Source: Terriglobia bacterium (lineage in GTDB: Bacteria > Acidobacteriota > Terriglobia > Bryobacterales > Bryobacteraceae). Taken from it: a stretch of 64,000 bases of DNA. Made by a program: the position numbers and the translations under genes. Location: contig JAIQFK010000016.1 in the NCBI GenBank assembly GCA_020073305.1, positions 1 through 64,000 of the forward strand, written 5' to 3'. Positions within the stretch are counted from its first letter, which is position 1, and the number at the start of each line of letters is the position of its first letter. Under the pieces are notes generated by a model that was not told the origin of the DNA, did not search any database, and saw only the letters and a program-made list of their open reading frames with translations. Positions 1 through 8,408 of the stretch are shown piece by piece.

Positions 1-42
1 CTGGAGTGCGCCCCTCGGGTGAGACACAGAAATGAGGGACAG
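1..42. repeat. Left terminal inverted repeat of IS3-type element
   Basis: The first 42 bases match the reverse complement of 1473-1514 at all but six positions; the outermost 15 bases are identical. The tip follows the TGGAGTGCGCCCC pattern with the usual TG end of IS3-family elements. Because the window begins here, the left flank and any target duplication cannot be seen. Confidence 0.9.
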
Positions 43-251
43 GTGACCGTTCGCTGACAAGTCGTTGTCAGCAGGAACAACGTACCGCATACTGCGCATG
101 GCTGGTGAAGCAGAGGCGGGCTCTGCTGGAGAGCAACCCGCCAAGGAATAGCCGGTCGGAAACTCATCCAGACGATGAGCGGGGGGCTTGGCCCAATGGG
201 TTAGGCCCCCATCGGATGGATAGATTTCCGTATGCCTCAAAAAACTCATTT

Positions 252-1085
252 TCACGCCACCTGGTTGGCTTCGAACGCCGCCGGAGAGCGGTAGTCCAGC
301 GCCGAGTGCAGCCGCTGCTGATTGTAGTACTGCTCGATGAACTGTTGCAGGTTGCCGCGCAGTTCCTCTAGCGTGCAGTAACGCCGGCAGTAGATCTCTT
401 CCTGTTTGAGAGTCTTCAGGAAGCTTTCGCACCGTGCGTTGTCGTAAGGATAGGCGGTCCGGCTCATGCTGCCGATGATGTGGTGTCGTTCGAGCAACGC
501 CACGTATTCCAGACTGGCATACTGCACGCCGCGATCGGAGTGATGAATGAGTCCGGCGGCGGGACGGCGCGCGGCGATGGCGTCGAGCAAAGCCTGTTTG
601 GGTAGGCTGGCTGTGAAATCGCGTCCCACCGCCCATCCCACCACGCGCCGCGACCAGGCGTCCAGCACCACCGCCAGATAGACGAACTCCCTGCCCAGCC
701 GGATGTAAGTCAGATCCGCCACCCACAGTTGATCCGCTCCCTCCGGTTCGATAAAGGGCGCCAGGTTGGGAAACACCTCCAGGGGATGATGACTATCGGT
801 AGTCGTGATCCATTTCCGCCGCCGGACCGCGAGCAGATTATCTTCTCGCATCAACCGGCGTACCTTTTTGTGGTTCACCAGGAAGCCTTGCTGGCGTAAC
901 GCCGCACGCACCCGACGGTAGCCGTAGGCACGATGTGCCAGACAGATACGCTGCAGACAGTCGCGTAACTCCGCCTCGGCCTCCGGCGGCGCGGCACGCC
1001 TCCAGTGACGGTAGTAACTGGCGCGCGCGACGCGGCTCAACTCACACAGCCGCTCGACTCTCATTCCGCCTTGTGGCTGCGTCAT
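252..1085 (-). CDS. IS3-family transposase OrfB (DDE integrase domain)
   Basis: This 277-residue protein is the catalytic half of the IS3 transposase, which cuts and joins DNA at the element ends. The N-terminal part (about 1-100) resembles the HTH_21 region of OrfB proteins. The integrase core follows, with the first aspartate in DLTYIR, the second in HHSDRGVQYAS and the glutamate in CESFLKTLKQEE, giving a complete DDE triad. The C-terminus carries the usual YNQQRLHSALDYRSP motif. The start overlaps the orfA stop by ATGA, so the frame is -1 relative to orfA. Expression may be by translational coupling or by the frameshifting typical of the family; I see no A6G slippery heptamer at the junction. 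Confidence 0.93.
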   Translation of the reverse strand: MTQPQGGMRVERLCELSRVARASYYRHWRRAAPPEAEAELRDCLQRICLAHRAYGYRRVRAALRQQGFLVNHKKVRRLMREDNLLAVRRRKWITTTDSHHPLEVFPNLAPFIEPEGADQLWVADLTYIRLGREFVYLAVVLDAWSRRVVGWAVGRDFTASLPKQALLDAIAARRPAAGLIHHSDRGVQYASLEYVALLERHHIIGSMSRTAYPYDNARCESFLKTLKQEEIYCRRYCTLEELRGNLQQFIEQYYNQQRLHSALDYRSPAAFEANQVA

Positions 1086-1444
1086 GGCTTGGATCTGCGC
1101 GAAGACGCCGCTGCGCCAGCTCCGTCGTTCCGCTGGCGTAGCTCCTTGATGCGCCGCAAGGCACCTTTGAAAAAACGGTTCTCCAGGGTGAGCTGGCCCA
1201 CCAGTTGTTCCAGTTCTTTCACCCGCGCCGCCGCATTCTCGGGGCCAGATCCTGCATCGGGCCGCTGCTTCGGCCGCCCGGCGCTCCGCAGCGGCCGGCC
1301 CGCCAACACCGCATTACGCCATTCGTACAGCAGCTTCCGGCGCAGTCGCAACGATCGCGCCAGCGCGGAGGGGCTTTCTCCGGACTGCATCCGGCGCACC
1401 GCCTCCGCTTTGAACTTCGCGCTAAAGACTCGATTCTTCTTCAT
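1082..1444 (-). CDS. IS3-family transposase OrfA (helix-turn-helix)
   Basis: This 120-residue protein is the DNA-binding subunit of the IS3 transposase. The N-terminus (KKNRVFSAKFKAEAVRRM, then SALARSLRLRRKLLYEWRN) is the classical HTH_Tnp_1 domain that recognises the element's terminal repeats. A charged segment near residues 75-105 (KELEQLVGQLTLENRFFKG) is the leucine-zipper-like dimerisation region seen in this family. I chose the ATG at 1444 because the frame upstream offers only a TTG and the conserved sequence starts at MKKNRVF. A GGAG lies about 11 bases upstream. It overlaps orfB by four bases. Confidence 0.9.
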   Translation of the reverse strand: MKKNRVFSAKFKAEAVRRMQSGESPSALARSLRLRRKLLYEWRNAVLAGRPLRSAGRPKQRPDAGSGPENAAARVKELEQLVGQLTLENRFFKGALRRIKELRQRNDGAGAAASSRRSKP

Positions 1445-1472
1445 CAGGTTCAGTTCTCCATTCAATGTAGAA

Positions 1473-1514
1473 CTGTCCCTGATTTCCGTGTGTCACTTTA
1501 GGGGCGCACTCCAG
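1473..1514. repeat. Right terminal inverted repeat of IS3-type element
   Basis: Reverse complement of bases 1-42 with six mismatches. It ends in CACTCCAG and marks the orfA-proximal end. The adjacent host DNA begins with TCTCCGTCC and a pyrimidine/G-rich tandem array. Confidence 0.9.
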
Positions 1515-1523
1515 TCTCCGTCC

Positions 1524-1575
1524 CTGGTTTGCTGGTTTGCTTGGTTTGCTGGTTTGCCTGGTTTGCTGGTTTCCG
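1524..1575. repeat. Short tandem array, octamer-like CTGGTTTG units
   Basis: Roughly six imperfect copies of an 8-9 base unit (CTGGTTTG, CTTGGTTTG) follow directly after the right end of the insertion sequence. Read through, they give a low-complexity LVCLVCWFAWFAG-like peptide, so I treat the array as non-coding and start the next gene downstream. The other strand (CAAACCAG units) resembles the array at 28331-28381. Confidence 0.75.
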
Positions 1576-1630
1576 GTTTTTCCGTCAGAAAAATGGAACA
1601 AATTGCGGTGTGGAGCGTATAGTCCCTGAT

Positions 1631-3484
1631 ATGAATATCGCTCAGGCTGGAGAGCCGGCTCCCCGGAAACCGATCCGGCTGTGGCCGGGCGTCGTAGCGG
1701 TAGTGCTGCAGTGGCTGGCCATGTTCGGCGTACCCAGGTTCGTGCCGGACGCCCTGATTTACTGCATATTTGCGGCACTCGCAGCCGCGTTGGCGGTCCT
1801 CGTGTGGTGGGCGTTCTTCAGCCGGGCGCCTCATCTCGATCGCTGGGGCGCTCTCCTGCTGATAATCGTCGCATCGGTCGCGACGTCGCGCCTCATCGAC
1901 AAGTCGATTGCAGGGGGGATGATGGGGTTCATGTTCCCCTTCTACTCCATCCCGGTCATGAGCCTTGCCCTCGTCGCCGGTGCCGCGGCCGGCCATCGCC
2001 TATCCACCGGGCCCCGGCGCGCTTCGATGGTTGGGGCTATTCTGCTTGCATGCGTTGGATGTACGCTCCTGCGAACCAATGGCATCAATGGCAGTGGCGC
2101 CTCGGATTTCGCCTGGCGTTGGTCGAAGACTCACGAGGAACGGTTGGTGGGACAACCCAGCGGCCAGCTTTCGGCACTTCCCACAACGCTGCCGGCGGCG
2201 CTCCCAACGACACCTCCGGCGGCTCCGGTGGCCGCCAAAATTCCCGCGGAACAACCCATAGCCCACCACGCCAAAGTGCAGCCGGCAGCCCTCCCGAAAA
2301 CACCCGTCATAGCGAAGACAGAAGCCGAATGGCCTGGCTTCCGCGGACCCGGCCGTGACAGCATCATCCCCGGCACACGGATTGCGACCGACTGGTCCAC
2401 TTCGCGGCCGGTTGAGCTATGGCGCCGGCCAGTAGGACCGGGCTGGGGATCCTTCGCGGTCAACGGCGACCTTATTTACACCCAGGAGCAGCGCGGCGAC
2501 GACGAGATCGTCACCTCTTACAACGCGACGACCGGCAATCCGGTGTGGGCGCACCGCGACGCAACCCGGTTCTGGGAATCGAATGCCGGTCCAGGCCCGC
2601 GCGCGACACCGACGCTCCACGACGGCCACGTGTACACGTTTGGCGCAACCGGAATTGTGAATGCGCTCGACGCCCGTGATGGCGCGGTGCTATGGTCGCG
2701 CAACGCTGCGTCCGACACTGGCATGAAGACCCCGGGCTGGGGCTTCGCGAGTTCACCGTTGGTGCTTGGCGACGCCGTAATTGTGGCCGCCGCCGGCAGG
2801 CTGGTCGCCTACGACCTCGCCACCGGAGCGCCCCGCTGGCTCGGCCCAAAGGGCGGCGATAGCTACAGCTCGCCACATCTCGTCACCATTGACGGCGTAC
2901 AGCAGATCGTGCTGATGAGCGCAGCCGGCGCGACGAGCGTCGCACCGGCGGACGGCACGCTACTTTGGAAGTACTCGTGGCCATCTGATACCCGTATTAT
3001 GCAGCCGGCCGTGACCGCGGATGGCGGCCTGCTGATCACGGGCGGCGACGCTATGGGCGGAGTCGGGATGCGCCGCATCGCGGTTGCCCACGGACCCGCC
3101 GGTTGGACCGCCGAAGAGCGGTGGACGTCGGCCGGGTTGAAGCCCAGCTTTAACGACTCCGTAGTCTATGATGGCTATGTGTACGGCTTCAACGGCGCCA
3201 TTCTCGCGTGCATCGACGCCAAGGACGGCACGCGCAAGTGGAAGGGCGGCCGCTACGGCGCCGGCCAACTCGTCCTGTTGCGCGATCAGGGTGTGCTGTT
3301 GGTGCTGTCGGAGGAGGGTGAGCTCGCGCTGGTTAAAGCGGCTCCCGACCAGTTCACCGAACTTGCGCGAGTCCCGGCGATAGAAGGCAAAACCTGGAAC
3401 CATCCGGCGCTGGCTGGTGACCGCCTGCTGGTGCGCAACGGCAACGAGATGGCCGCATTCCGGCTGGCCCCCGCGCGTCCCTGA
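1631..3484 (+). CDS. Membrane-anchored PQQ-type beta-propeller protein
   Basis: A 617-residue protein. The N-terminal region (about 15-130) has three or four hydrophobic segments. A proline/alanine/threonine-rich linker (about 165-220) follows, and then a domain with repeated blades of the PQQ_2/BamB type: W-x-F-R-G-P-G-R-D at about 233, and repeats such as VNALDARDGAVLWSR, VAYDLATGAPRW and LACIDAKDGTRKWKG. Proteins of this kind are common in Acidobacteria and Planctomycetes; they bind partners or cofactors at the cell surface, and no catalytic residues can be assigned. I start at the ATG at 1631 because the longer frame runs through the tandem array behind the insertion sequence. That insertion sits about 120 bases upstream and may have displaced the native promoter. 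Confidence 0.8.
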   Translation: MNIAQAGEPAPRKPIRLWPGVVAVVLQWLAMFGVPRFVPDALIYCIFAALAAALAVLVWWAFFSRAPHLDRWGALLLIIVASVATSRLIDKSIAGGMMGFMFPFYSIPVMSLALVAGAAAGHRLSTGPRRASMVGAILLACVGCTLLRTNGINGSGASDFAWRWSKTHEERLVGQPSGQLSALPTTLPAALPTTPPAAPVAAKIPAEQPIAHHAKVQPAALPKTPVIAKTEAEWPGFRGPGRDSIIPGTRIATDWSTSRPVELWRRPVGPGWGSFAVNGDLIYTQEQRGDDEIVTSYNATTGNPVWAHRDATRFWESNAGPGPRATPTLHDGHVYTFGATGIVNALDARDGAVLWSRNAASDTGMKTPGWGFASSPLVLGDAVIVAAAGRLVAYDLATGAPRWLGPKGGDSYSSPHLVTIDGVQQIVLMSAAGATSVAPADGTLLWKYSWPSDTRIMQPAVTADGGLLITGGDAMGGVGMRRIAVAHGPAGWTAEERWTSAGLKPSFNDSVVYDGYVYGFNGAILACIDAKDGTRKWKGGRYGAGQLVLLRDQGVLLVLSEEGELALVKAAPDQFTELARVPAIEGKTWNHPALAGDRLLVRNGNEMAAFRLAPARP

Positions 3485-3721
3485 CGGGAAGCCCTCGCGC
3501 GCGATGGTTCGAGGTTGAGCAACCGAGTCGGGAACGCGTGATCGCCAATCCGAAATTGAGAAGCCGGGCGAGCTGTCCGTAGGGGCAAGGTCAGACTGCC
3601 GCAAATCAGAGCTGTGGGTCTTTTTCCCCAAAGAGCGTGGGCTGTCACTCTTTTCATCCAAGTAAGCCGCTGACAAATCAAGAGTTAGAGCTGGCACTCT
3701 GCGTGCCCCAGTGGCTTTACT

Positions 3722-4258
3722 GTGAAACGTCCCTCCAGGCGGAGTTTTATCGCGGCCGGAATCGCTGTCCCGATTGCGGCGTGCGGCCGGCGCGGAAGCC
3801 CGTGGCGGTTCTTTACGGTCGAGGAAGCCCGGATGGTAGAGGCGGTTTGCGCGCAGATCATCCCGGAGGATCAGGATGCGGGCGCGGCGAAGGCCGGGGT
3901 GGTCCATTTCATGGACACGCAATTGACGCGCTTCTATAAGCCCCTTCAGAAAACCTACCGTCGGGGAATCGCGCAAATCGATCAAGCGAGTATCGACTTT
4001 GCAGGAAAGCCTTTCGCTGACTTAGCGAGCGCGCAGCAGGTGGCCGTGCTGCATCACATCGAGACCCATGCGGAGCTGAGGCCGTTTTTCGATTTGCTGG
4101 TGGCGCATACGATGCAGGGTTTCTACGGCGACCCGCGGCACGGCGGCAATCGCGACCGCGTGAGCTGGAAGATGGTGGGCCTGCCGTATCCGCCGTTGCG
4201 CGGGCGGCTGCGCTATGACTTCGCGGATCCCAAGAAGGGTGAGCTGCCGTGGCGCTGA
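3722..4258 (+). CDS. Gluconate 2-dehydrogenase subunit 3-like protein
   Basis: A 178-residue protein with a twin-arginine-like leader (KRPSRRSFIAAGIAVPIAACG) that could also act as a lipoprotein signal, the cysteine being at about residue 21. The mature part matches the gluconate_2-dh3 family: TVEEARMVEAVCAQIIPEDQDAGA near the start, then VVHFMDTQL, and near the C-terminus GFYGDPRHGGNRD...SWKMVGLPYPP. In the known three-component enzymes this small subunit is needed for export or stability of the flavoprotein through the Tat pathway. The start is GTG. It overlaps the GMC gene by ten bases, so the two are very likely co-translated. The exact substrate is unknown. Confidence 0.88.
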   Translation: MKRPSRRSFIAAGIAVPIAACGRRGSPWRFFTVEEARMVEAVCAQIIPEDQDAGAAKAGVVHFMDTQLTRFYKPLQKTYRRGIAQIDQASIDFAGKPFADLASAQQVAVLHHIETHAELRPFFDLLVAHTMQGFYGDPRHGGNRDRVSWKMVGLPYPPLRGRLRYDFADPKKGELPWR

Positions 4259-5901
4259 AGCGCGTGAACGCGGTGATCATCGGCGCGGGAGCCGGCGGTG
4301 GCATCGTCGCCAAGGAGCTGGCGGAGGCAGGGTTGAGCGTCGTCCTGCTGGAGCGCGGGAAGTGGTACTCGCCGTTTGATTGCCGGAAGGATGATCTGTG
4401 CAACCAGCGCACCTCGCCGCTGGGGCAGGCCTTCGGTCCGGACGATGAGCGCAATCCGCGCGTGCTGGTGGACGGGCAGGGGCGCGAAAGGGTTGTGCGC
4501 GCGAGCGGCGGCAGTTATCACAACAACGCAGCGTGCGTGGGCGGTGGCACGTTCAGCTATGGCGCGATGGCGTGGCGCTACCTGGAAAAAGATTTCCGCA
4601 TGCGCTCGACCTACGGCCACGTTGCCGGCAGTACGCTCGCAGACTGGCCGGTTTCATATCAGGACCTGGAGCCCTACTACGAAAAGGCGGAGTGGGAGAT
4701 CGGCGTTTCGGGCGATGTGTCCGGCGACCCATTTCATGCGCCGCGGCGCCGGCCGCTGCCTATGCCGCCGCTGCCGCCGAACCGCGAATACGAGGTGCTC
4801 TACCCCGCGGCAAAGCGGCTGGGATTGCATCCGTTCGACATCCCCATGCTGCGCAACAGCATCCCTTACAACGGGCGGCCCGCCTGCATGCGCTGCCGCT
4901 GGTGCGTGGGGTTTGCCTGCGAAGTGGATGCCAAATGCGGCACGCACAATACGGTGATCCCGAAGGCGCTGGCCACCAAGAATTGCGAGCTGCGGACCGA
5001 GTGCGTGGTGAAGGAGATCGTCGCAAATGAGCGCGGCCGCGTGACGGGCGTTGTCTATTTCGATGCGAACGACGAGCTTCACCAGCAGGATGCGGACCTG
5101 GTGATCGTCTCTTGCGGCGCCATCGAGTCCGCCCGGCTGCTGCTGAATTCGAAGAGCAGGATGTTTCCTGACGGGCTCGGCAATCGTCACGACTGGGTTG
5201 GGAGAAACCTGCAGGGACACACTTACACGGGTGCGCTCGCCCTGATGCCCATGGATGTTTACGACGACTTGGGGCCGGGAGCGGGCATCGCGATCAGCGA
5301 TTACAACCACGGGAATCCCGGTCTTGTCGGGGGGGCCATGCTGGCGAACGAATTTATCCGCTTGCCCTACCAGTTCGTCAGCATGATCCCCCCCGGCCTC
5401 CCGCGTTGGGGCAAGGCGCACAAAGATTTCATGCGCAGCGCATATCGAAGGGCGATCGCGATACAAGGCCCGACGCAGGAGATGCCGGTGTTCGATTCGC
5501 GTGTGCAGGTGGATCCCGTAGTGAAGGACCACTGGGGAATTCCGGTGGCGCGGCTTTCGGGTGAGAAGCATCCGCACACGATCGAGATCAGCACCGTGAT
5601 GGCCGGGAAAGCGGAGGCGTGGCTCAAAGAGGCCGGCGCGGTTCAAACGTGGAAGAAATTATCAGGACCGGGGCTGAGCGCGGGACAGCACCAGGCGGGC
5701 ACGTGCCGGATGGGTCAGGACGCCGCCACTTCCGTCGTGAACCAGTACTGCCAGGTTCATGATGCCGACAATCTGTTCGTGATCGATGCGAGCGTGCATG
5801 TCACCAACGGCGGATTCAATCCGGTGCTGACCATCATGGCGATGGCGTATCGCGCGTCCGATCATCTGGTGAAGCAATGGAAGGGCACCCGGTTCGCGTG
5901 A
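4249..5901 (+). CDS. GMC-family FAD-dependent oxidoreductase (large subunit of a membrane dehydrogenase)
   Basis: A 550-residue flavoprotein. An N-terminal ADP-binding fold (GAGAGGG at about 12-18, acidic strand end LLERG at about 35) binds FAD. The C-terminal GMC_oxred_C region has HQAGTCRMG (about 480-488) and the active-site stretch VTNGGFNPVLTIMAMA (about 520). A cysteine cluster at about 212-229 (C-x2-C-x2-C-x4-C-x5-C) is characteristic of the gluconate/sorbitol dehydrogenase branch of GMC enzymes and may bind an iron-sulfur cluster. The start is GTG inside the previous gene, and its TGA overlaps the start of the cytochrome gene. The context argues for oxidation of a sugar, polyol or sugar acid in the periplasm, with electrons passed to the neighbouring cytochrome. 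Confidence 0.9.
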   Translation: MALKRVNAVIIGAGAGGGIVAKELAEAGLSVVLLERGKWYSPFDCRKDDLCNQRTSPLGQAFGPDDERNPRVLVDGQGRERVVRASGGSYHNNAACVGGGTFSYGAMAWRYLEKDFRMRSTYGHVAGSTLADWPVSYQDLEPYYEKAEWEIGVSGDVSGDPFHAPRRRPLPMPPLPPNREYEVLYPAAKRLGLHPFDIPMLRNSIPYNGRPACMRCRWCVGFACEVDAKCGTHNTVIPKALATKNCELRTECVVKEIVANERGRVTGVVYFDANDELHQQDADLVIVSCGAIESARLLLNSKSRMFPDGLGNRHDWVGRNLQGHTYTGALALMPMDVYDDLGPGAGIAISDYNHGNPGLVGGAMLANEFIRLPYQFVSMIPPGLPRWGKAHKDFMRSAYRRAIAIQGPTQEMPVFDSRVQVDPVVKDHWGIPVARLSGEKHPHTIEISTVMAGKAEAWLKEAGAVQTWKKLSGPGLSAGQHQAGTCRMGQDAATSVVNQYCQVHDADNLFVIDASVHVTNGGFNPVLTIMAMAYRASDHLVKQWKGTRFA

Positions 5902-6950
5902 TGCTGAAATACGTGTGGACGGCCGCGCCGGCGCTGGTTGCGCTCCTGCTATTGGTGCCGGCCTCCAGCGTTTACTACACGGCGACGGGCGGGGAGGGCT
6001 GCGCGGGGTGTCACGAGATTCGCGCGTCGTACGATTTGTGGAAACAATCGACGCACCGCTCGGTGAGCTGCGCGGCGTGTCACGGCGATTCCTTCACCAG
6101 CGGCCCCTCGTTTCACATGGCCAATGCGCGCCGGCTGGCGAAGCATACCGAGGGCGACGTTCCGGAACAGGTTCAGCTCAAAGGCCTGGATGTGGTGCGC
6201 ATGATGGAGCGCTGCAAGAGTTGCCACCGCCAGGAATTTGCGGACTGGCAGGCGGGCCCGCACGGTTCGGCGTTTTCCAAGATCTTCCTGGATGAAAAAC
6301 ACAACCGCCAGCGGCTGCTGATGGACGATTGCCTGCGGTGCCACGGCAGCTACTTTGACGGCGGCATCCGGCAGCTTGTGACGCCCATCGATACGCGCGG
6401 ACCGTGGCAGTTCACGGATGCCACGTGGACCAACCAGCCGGCGATTCCCTGCCTGACCTGCCATGAAATGCACCGGCGCGGGGAACCGCTCCGCAAGCCT
6501 TCGCAAGCCCGGCCGCGCCCGGCGGCGCGGGAAGAAATTCAGCGGCCTTCGCTCGCGTTGTTCGACCGGCGCGAGCAAATGCATGTTGCGGCAATCGACC
6601 TGCCGCTTCCAGCGATGCGGGACCAAGACCGGCCGGTTCGAATGAGTCCGGACACGCGTCAGGCACTGTGCTATCAGTGCCATGCCCCGCTCGCCACGCG
6701 CCAGGTGGGTTCGGGCGATGATCGCACAGGCATCGGCGTGCACGAAGGCATCAGTTGCCTGGGGTGCCACGAGAAGCACGGCGAGACCACGCGGGCGTCG
6801 TGCGCAACGTGCCATCCCCGCCTCTCCAACTGCGGCCTGGACGTGGAGAAGATGGATACGACTTTCGCATCGGTCGGGAGCAAACACAATATTCACTTCG
6901 TGAAGTGCGCGGACTGTCACACGAAGGGCGTGCCGAAGAAACGGGTGTGA
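5901..6950 (+). CDS. Nonaheme c-type cytochrome, membrane-anchored
   Basis: A 349-residue protein with one N-terminal hydrophobic segment (about 7-27) and nine CxxCH heme-binding motifs: CAGCH, CAACH, CKSCH, CLRCH, CLTCH, CYQCH, CLGCH, CATCH and CADCH. The spacing and extra histidines resemble NapC/NrfH-to-multiheme proteins. I start at the ATG at 5901, which overlaps the TGA of the GMC gene (TGATG); an in-frame ATG 24 bases upstream would add eight residues. It replaces the three-heme cytochrome subunit normal for gluconate-2-dehydrogenase-type complexes and probably carries electrons to the respiratory chain or to an extracellular acceptor. The acceptor is inferred from gene order only. Confidence 0.9.
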   Translation: MLKYVWTAAPALVALLLLVPASSVYYTATGGEGCAGCHEIRASYDLWKQSTHRSVSCAACHGDSFTSGPSFHMANARRLAKHTEGDVPEQVQLKGLDVVRMMERCKSCHRQEFADWQAGPHGSAFSKIFLDEKHNRQRLLMDDCLRCHGSYFDGGIRQLVTPIDTRGPWQFTDATWTNQPAIPCLTCHEMHRRGEPLRKPSQARPRPAAREEIQRPSLALFDRREQMHVAAIDLPLPAMRDQDRPVRMSPDTRQALCYQCHAPLATRQVGSGDDRTGIGVHEGISCLGCHEKHGETTRASCATCHPRLSNCGLDVEKMDTTFASVGSKHNIHFVKCADCHTKGVPKKRV

Positions 6951-7020
6951 GCTTAAGGGCACAACAGGCCGAGCCGTCGAGGCTCAATGTAAGGTCCAGT
7001 CTGTGCTTCGATCGGGCTGA

Positions 7021-7341
7021 CTACGGAATCGCGACAACTTGGCCTGACTGAATCGTTTCCAACGCCTGTGAGACCGCGTGCGCCAGTGGCAAGAGATCTT
7101 CGAGTTGATTGGTGCGGGAACGCAGTAGAATGATTGCGGGTTTCCGGCCAGCGGTACGCTGTTCGTGGGGCATTCCCTGGTCGACCGTCAACAGTACATC
7201 GTAGCCTGCAAGTTCGGCAGCCCGAAGCAACTCGCCATTCTTCTTGCCTCTCAGACCCGCCCATTGAGCGGTGTGCGCGTCATGAGCCGGAAAGCTGTGC
7301 CGGAAATCGAGTGGCAGGCACTCATCCAGCAGAATCTTCAT
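7021..7341 (-). CDS. DUF5615 PIN-like toxin component
   Basis: A 106-residue protein beginning MKILLDECLP, the hallmark of DUF5615 proteins, which have a PIN-like (Mut7-C-like) nuclease fold. Acidic residues in LLDECLP, the later DVLLTVDQG segment and the C-terminal half fit the metal site of PIN-type RNases. It overlaps the upstream DUF433 gene by four bases (ATGA), the usual order of antitoxin then toxin. Such pairs are predicted type II toxin-antitoxin modules; RNase activity has not been shown for this protein. No promoter of its own is evident. Confidence 0.85.
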   Translation of the reverse strand: MKILLDECLPLDFRHSFPAHDAHTAQWAGLRGKKNGELLRAAELAGYDVLLTVDQGMPHEQRTAGRKPAIILLRSRTNQLEDLLPLAHAVSQALETIQSGQVVAIP

Positions 7342-7550
7342 CCGATTTTCGAGAGCAATGAATCCTTCGCTTCCTCAAGTGCCTGCACGGCCATCTCACG
7401 GGTGACGGTGGGAAACTGGCGCAGGAATTCGCCCAAGGAATGGCCGCCCTCGAGGTAGTCAATGAGATTCTTGAACGGAACGCGGGTGCCGCGAAAACAA
7501 GGCGTTCCGCTCATGACTTCCGGATCGATCACAATTACGGGCTCTGCCAT
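7338..7550 (-). CDS. DUF433 antitoxin component
   Basis: A 70-residue protein of the DUF433 family. It has the conserved VIVIDPEVMSGTPCFRGTRVP segment (start about residue 5), then the winged-helix-like part LIDYLEGGHSLGEFLRQFPTVT. DUF433 proteins bind DNA and are regularly encoded directly before DUF5615 genes, as here, with a four-base overlap. Expected role: neutralise the partner and autoregulate the pair. The family normally ends soon after the conserved EEFL...FP region, so the length is complete. Confidence 0.87.
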   Translation of the reverse strand: MAEPVIVIDPEVMSGTPCFRGTRVPFKNLIDYLEGGHSLGEFLRQFPTVTREMAVQALEEAKDSLLSKIG

Positions 7551-7581
7551 CGTCGCTATCCATTGTACTGCGCTTCCCCGT

Positions 7582-8190
7582 TCACGCCACCAAACGCAGT
7601 GCGGCGGCGATGTCCTCGGCGATCATCCTGCGCTTGCTTTTCTCGATGAAGAAACTCGGGCCAGCTTGTAAGTACGACGGGAAGGCCCGGATGCCGCGGA
7701 ACGAGTACTTCTGGCCGCGGATCTTATAAGTAGAGCCGGCGGGAATCACGCGTTTTTCGCCGGCCCGCTGTGCGATGTAGTTGAGCGACTTGATGGCGAC
7801 ATCGCCCATCAGCATCAGCGCCTTCACGTTCGGGAACAGAGACAGTTCCTTCTCCAAAAGAAAAGAGCACTCGTGGATAGTGTCCGTCTGGATTCCGTAA
7901 TCCTTTTTGGCGCATTTTACGGCCGTGGTGAGATACACGCCCCGGTTCACGATGTCTTTCACCGACGACACGTTCGCGCCTGCGTCGTTGAATGCCTGGA
8001 CCGTGGTTTGCTCAAACAGCGGATTCCCCTTGGCGTAATAGTAGTCATCGGCTTTCTCCGGTGCGGCTTCCGACACCATCACGATGGAGACAGTCTCCGG
8101 TTTCACATTGATGCCGGGGACGACGTAACAATCGTGCTTCACATCCGGGCACGCAAGTTTGGTGCATCCCACACATTGACTGACGCGCAT
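7582..8190 (-). CDS. Uracil-DNA glycosylase superfamily protein
   Basis: A 202-residue protein. The N-terminal CVGC (about 6-9) with further cysteines at about 14 and 21 resembles the metal-binding entry of UDG-like proteins. VSIVMVSEAAPEKADDYYYAKGNPLF matches the water-activating and P-loop region, CAKKDYGIQTDTIHECSFLLEKEL the middle, and KALMLMGDVAIKSL the core beta strand. The C-terminal FPSYLQAGPSFF is in the position of the HPS motif. It would remove uracil or another lesion from DNA, but the exact UDG family cannot be assigned by eye. I start at 8190 because a strong AGGAGGAT lies four bases upstream; the longer frame to 8409 has no such site. It is oriented away from the SnoaL gene. 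Confidence 0.75.
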   Translation of the reverse strand: MRVSQCVGCTKLACPDVKHDCYVVPGINVKPETVSIVMVSEAAPEKADDYYYAKGNPLFEQTTVQAFNDAGANVSSVKDIVNRGVYLTTAVKCAKKDYGIQTDTIHECSFLLEKELSLFPNVKALMLMGDVAIKSLNYIAQRAGEKRVIPAGSTYKIRGQKYSFRGIRAFPSYLQAGPSFFIEKSKRRMIAEDIAAALRLVA

Positions 8191-8408
8191 CGAATCCTCC
8201 TTCCGGCGGGCAGTTGGTTCGACGCTTGCGCACTCGGCCAGACAGGCCTGCCAATTACAGTCTAGTACAGAAGCGGATCTGATTATCTTAGGTAGAGGGT
8301 CAGTGTAGTATTGTTGCAAACGGGCCGTGAACCGCGTAGACACCGCCGAGAACGTCAATCTGGCCGTGCCTGTACCGGTGCGCACCAAACCGCGAGATGG
8401 AGAGAACA

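Larger units (their letters stand above)
2..1513 (-). mobile_element. Complete IS3-family insertion sequence
   Basis: About 1.5 kb bounded by 42-bp imperfect inverted repeats, with two consecutive reading frames on the minus strand: a helix-turn-helix OrfA and a DDE-integrase OrfB. Length, gene order and TG...CA ends fit the IS3 family. Both frames are open over their expected lengths, so the element may be functional. About 200 bases between the left repeat and the orfB stop have no gene; they hold a G/C-rich imperfect dyad near 181-210 whose role is unknown. The subgroup cannot be assigned by eye. Confidence 0.9.

Noticed and set aside
3485-3721. tRNA or attachment site between beta-propeller gene and dehydrogenase unit
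   Set aside because: A small GGCAC/GTGCC hairpin near 3692 is present, but no cloverleaf or TPsiC-like motif can be made.
2960-3985. 341-codon minus-strand frame over the end of the beta-propeller gene
   Set aside because: Overlaps the clear PQQ-type repeats and has no recognisable motif.
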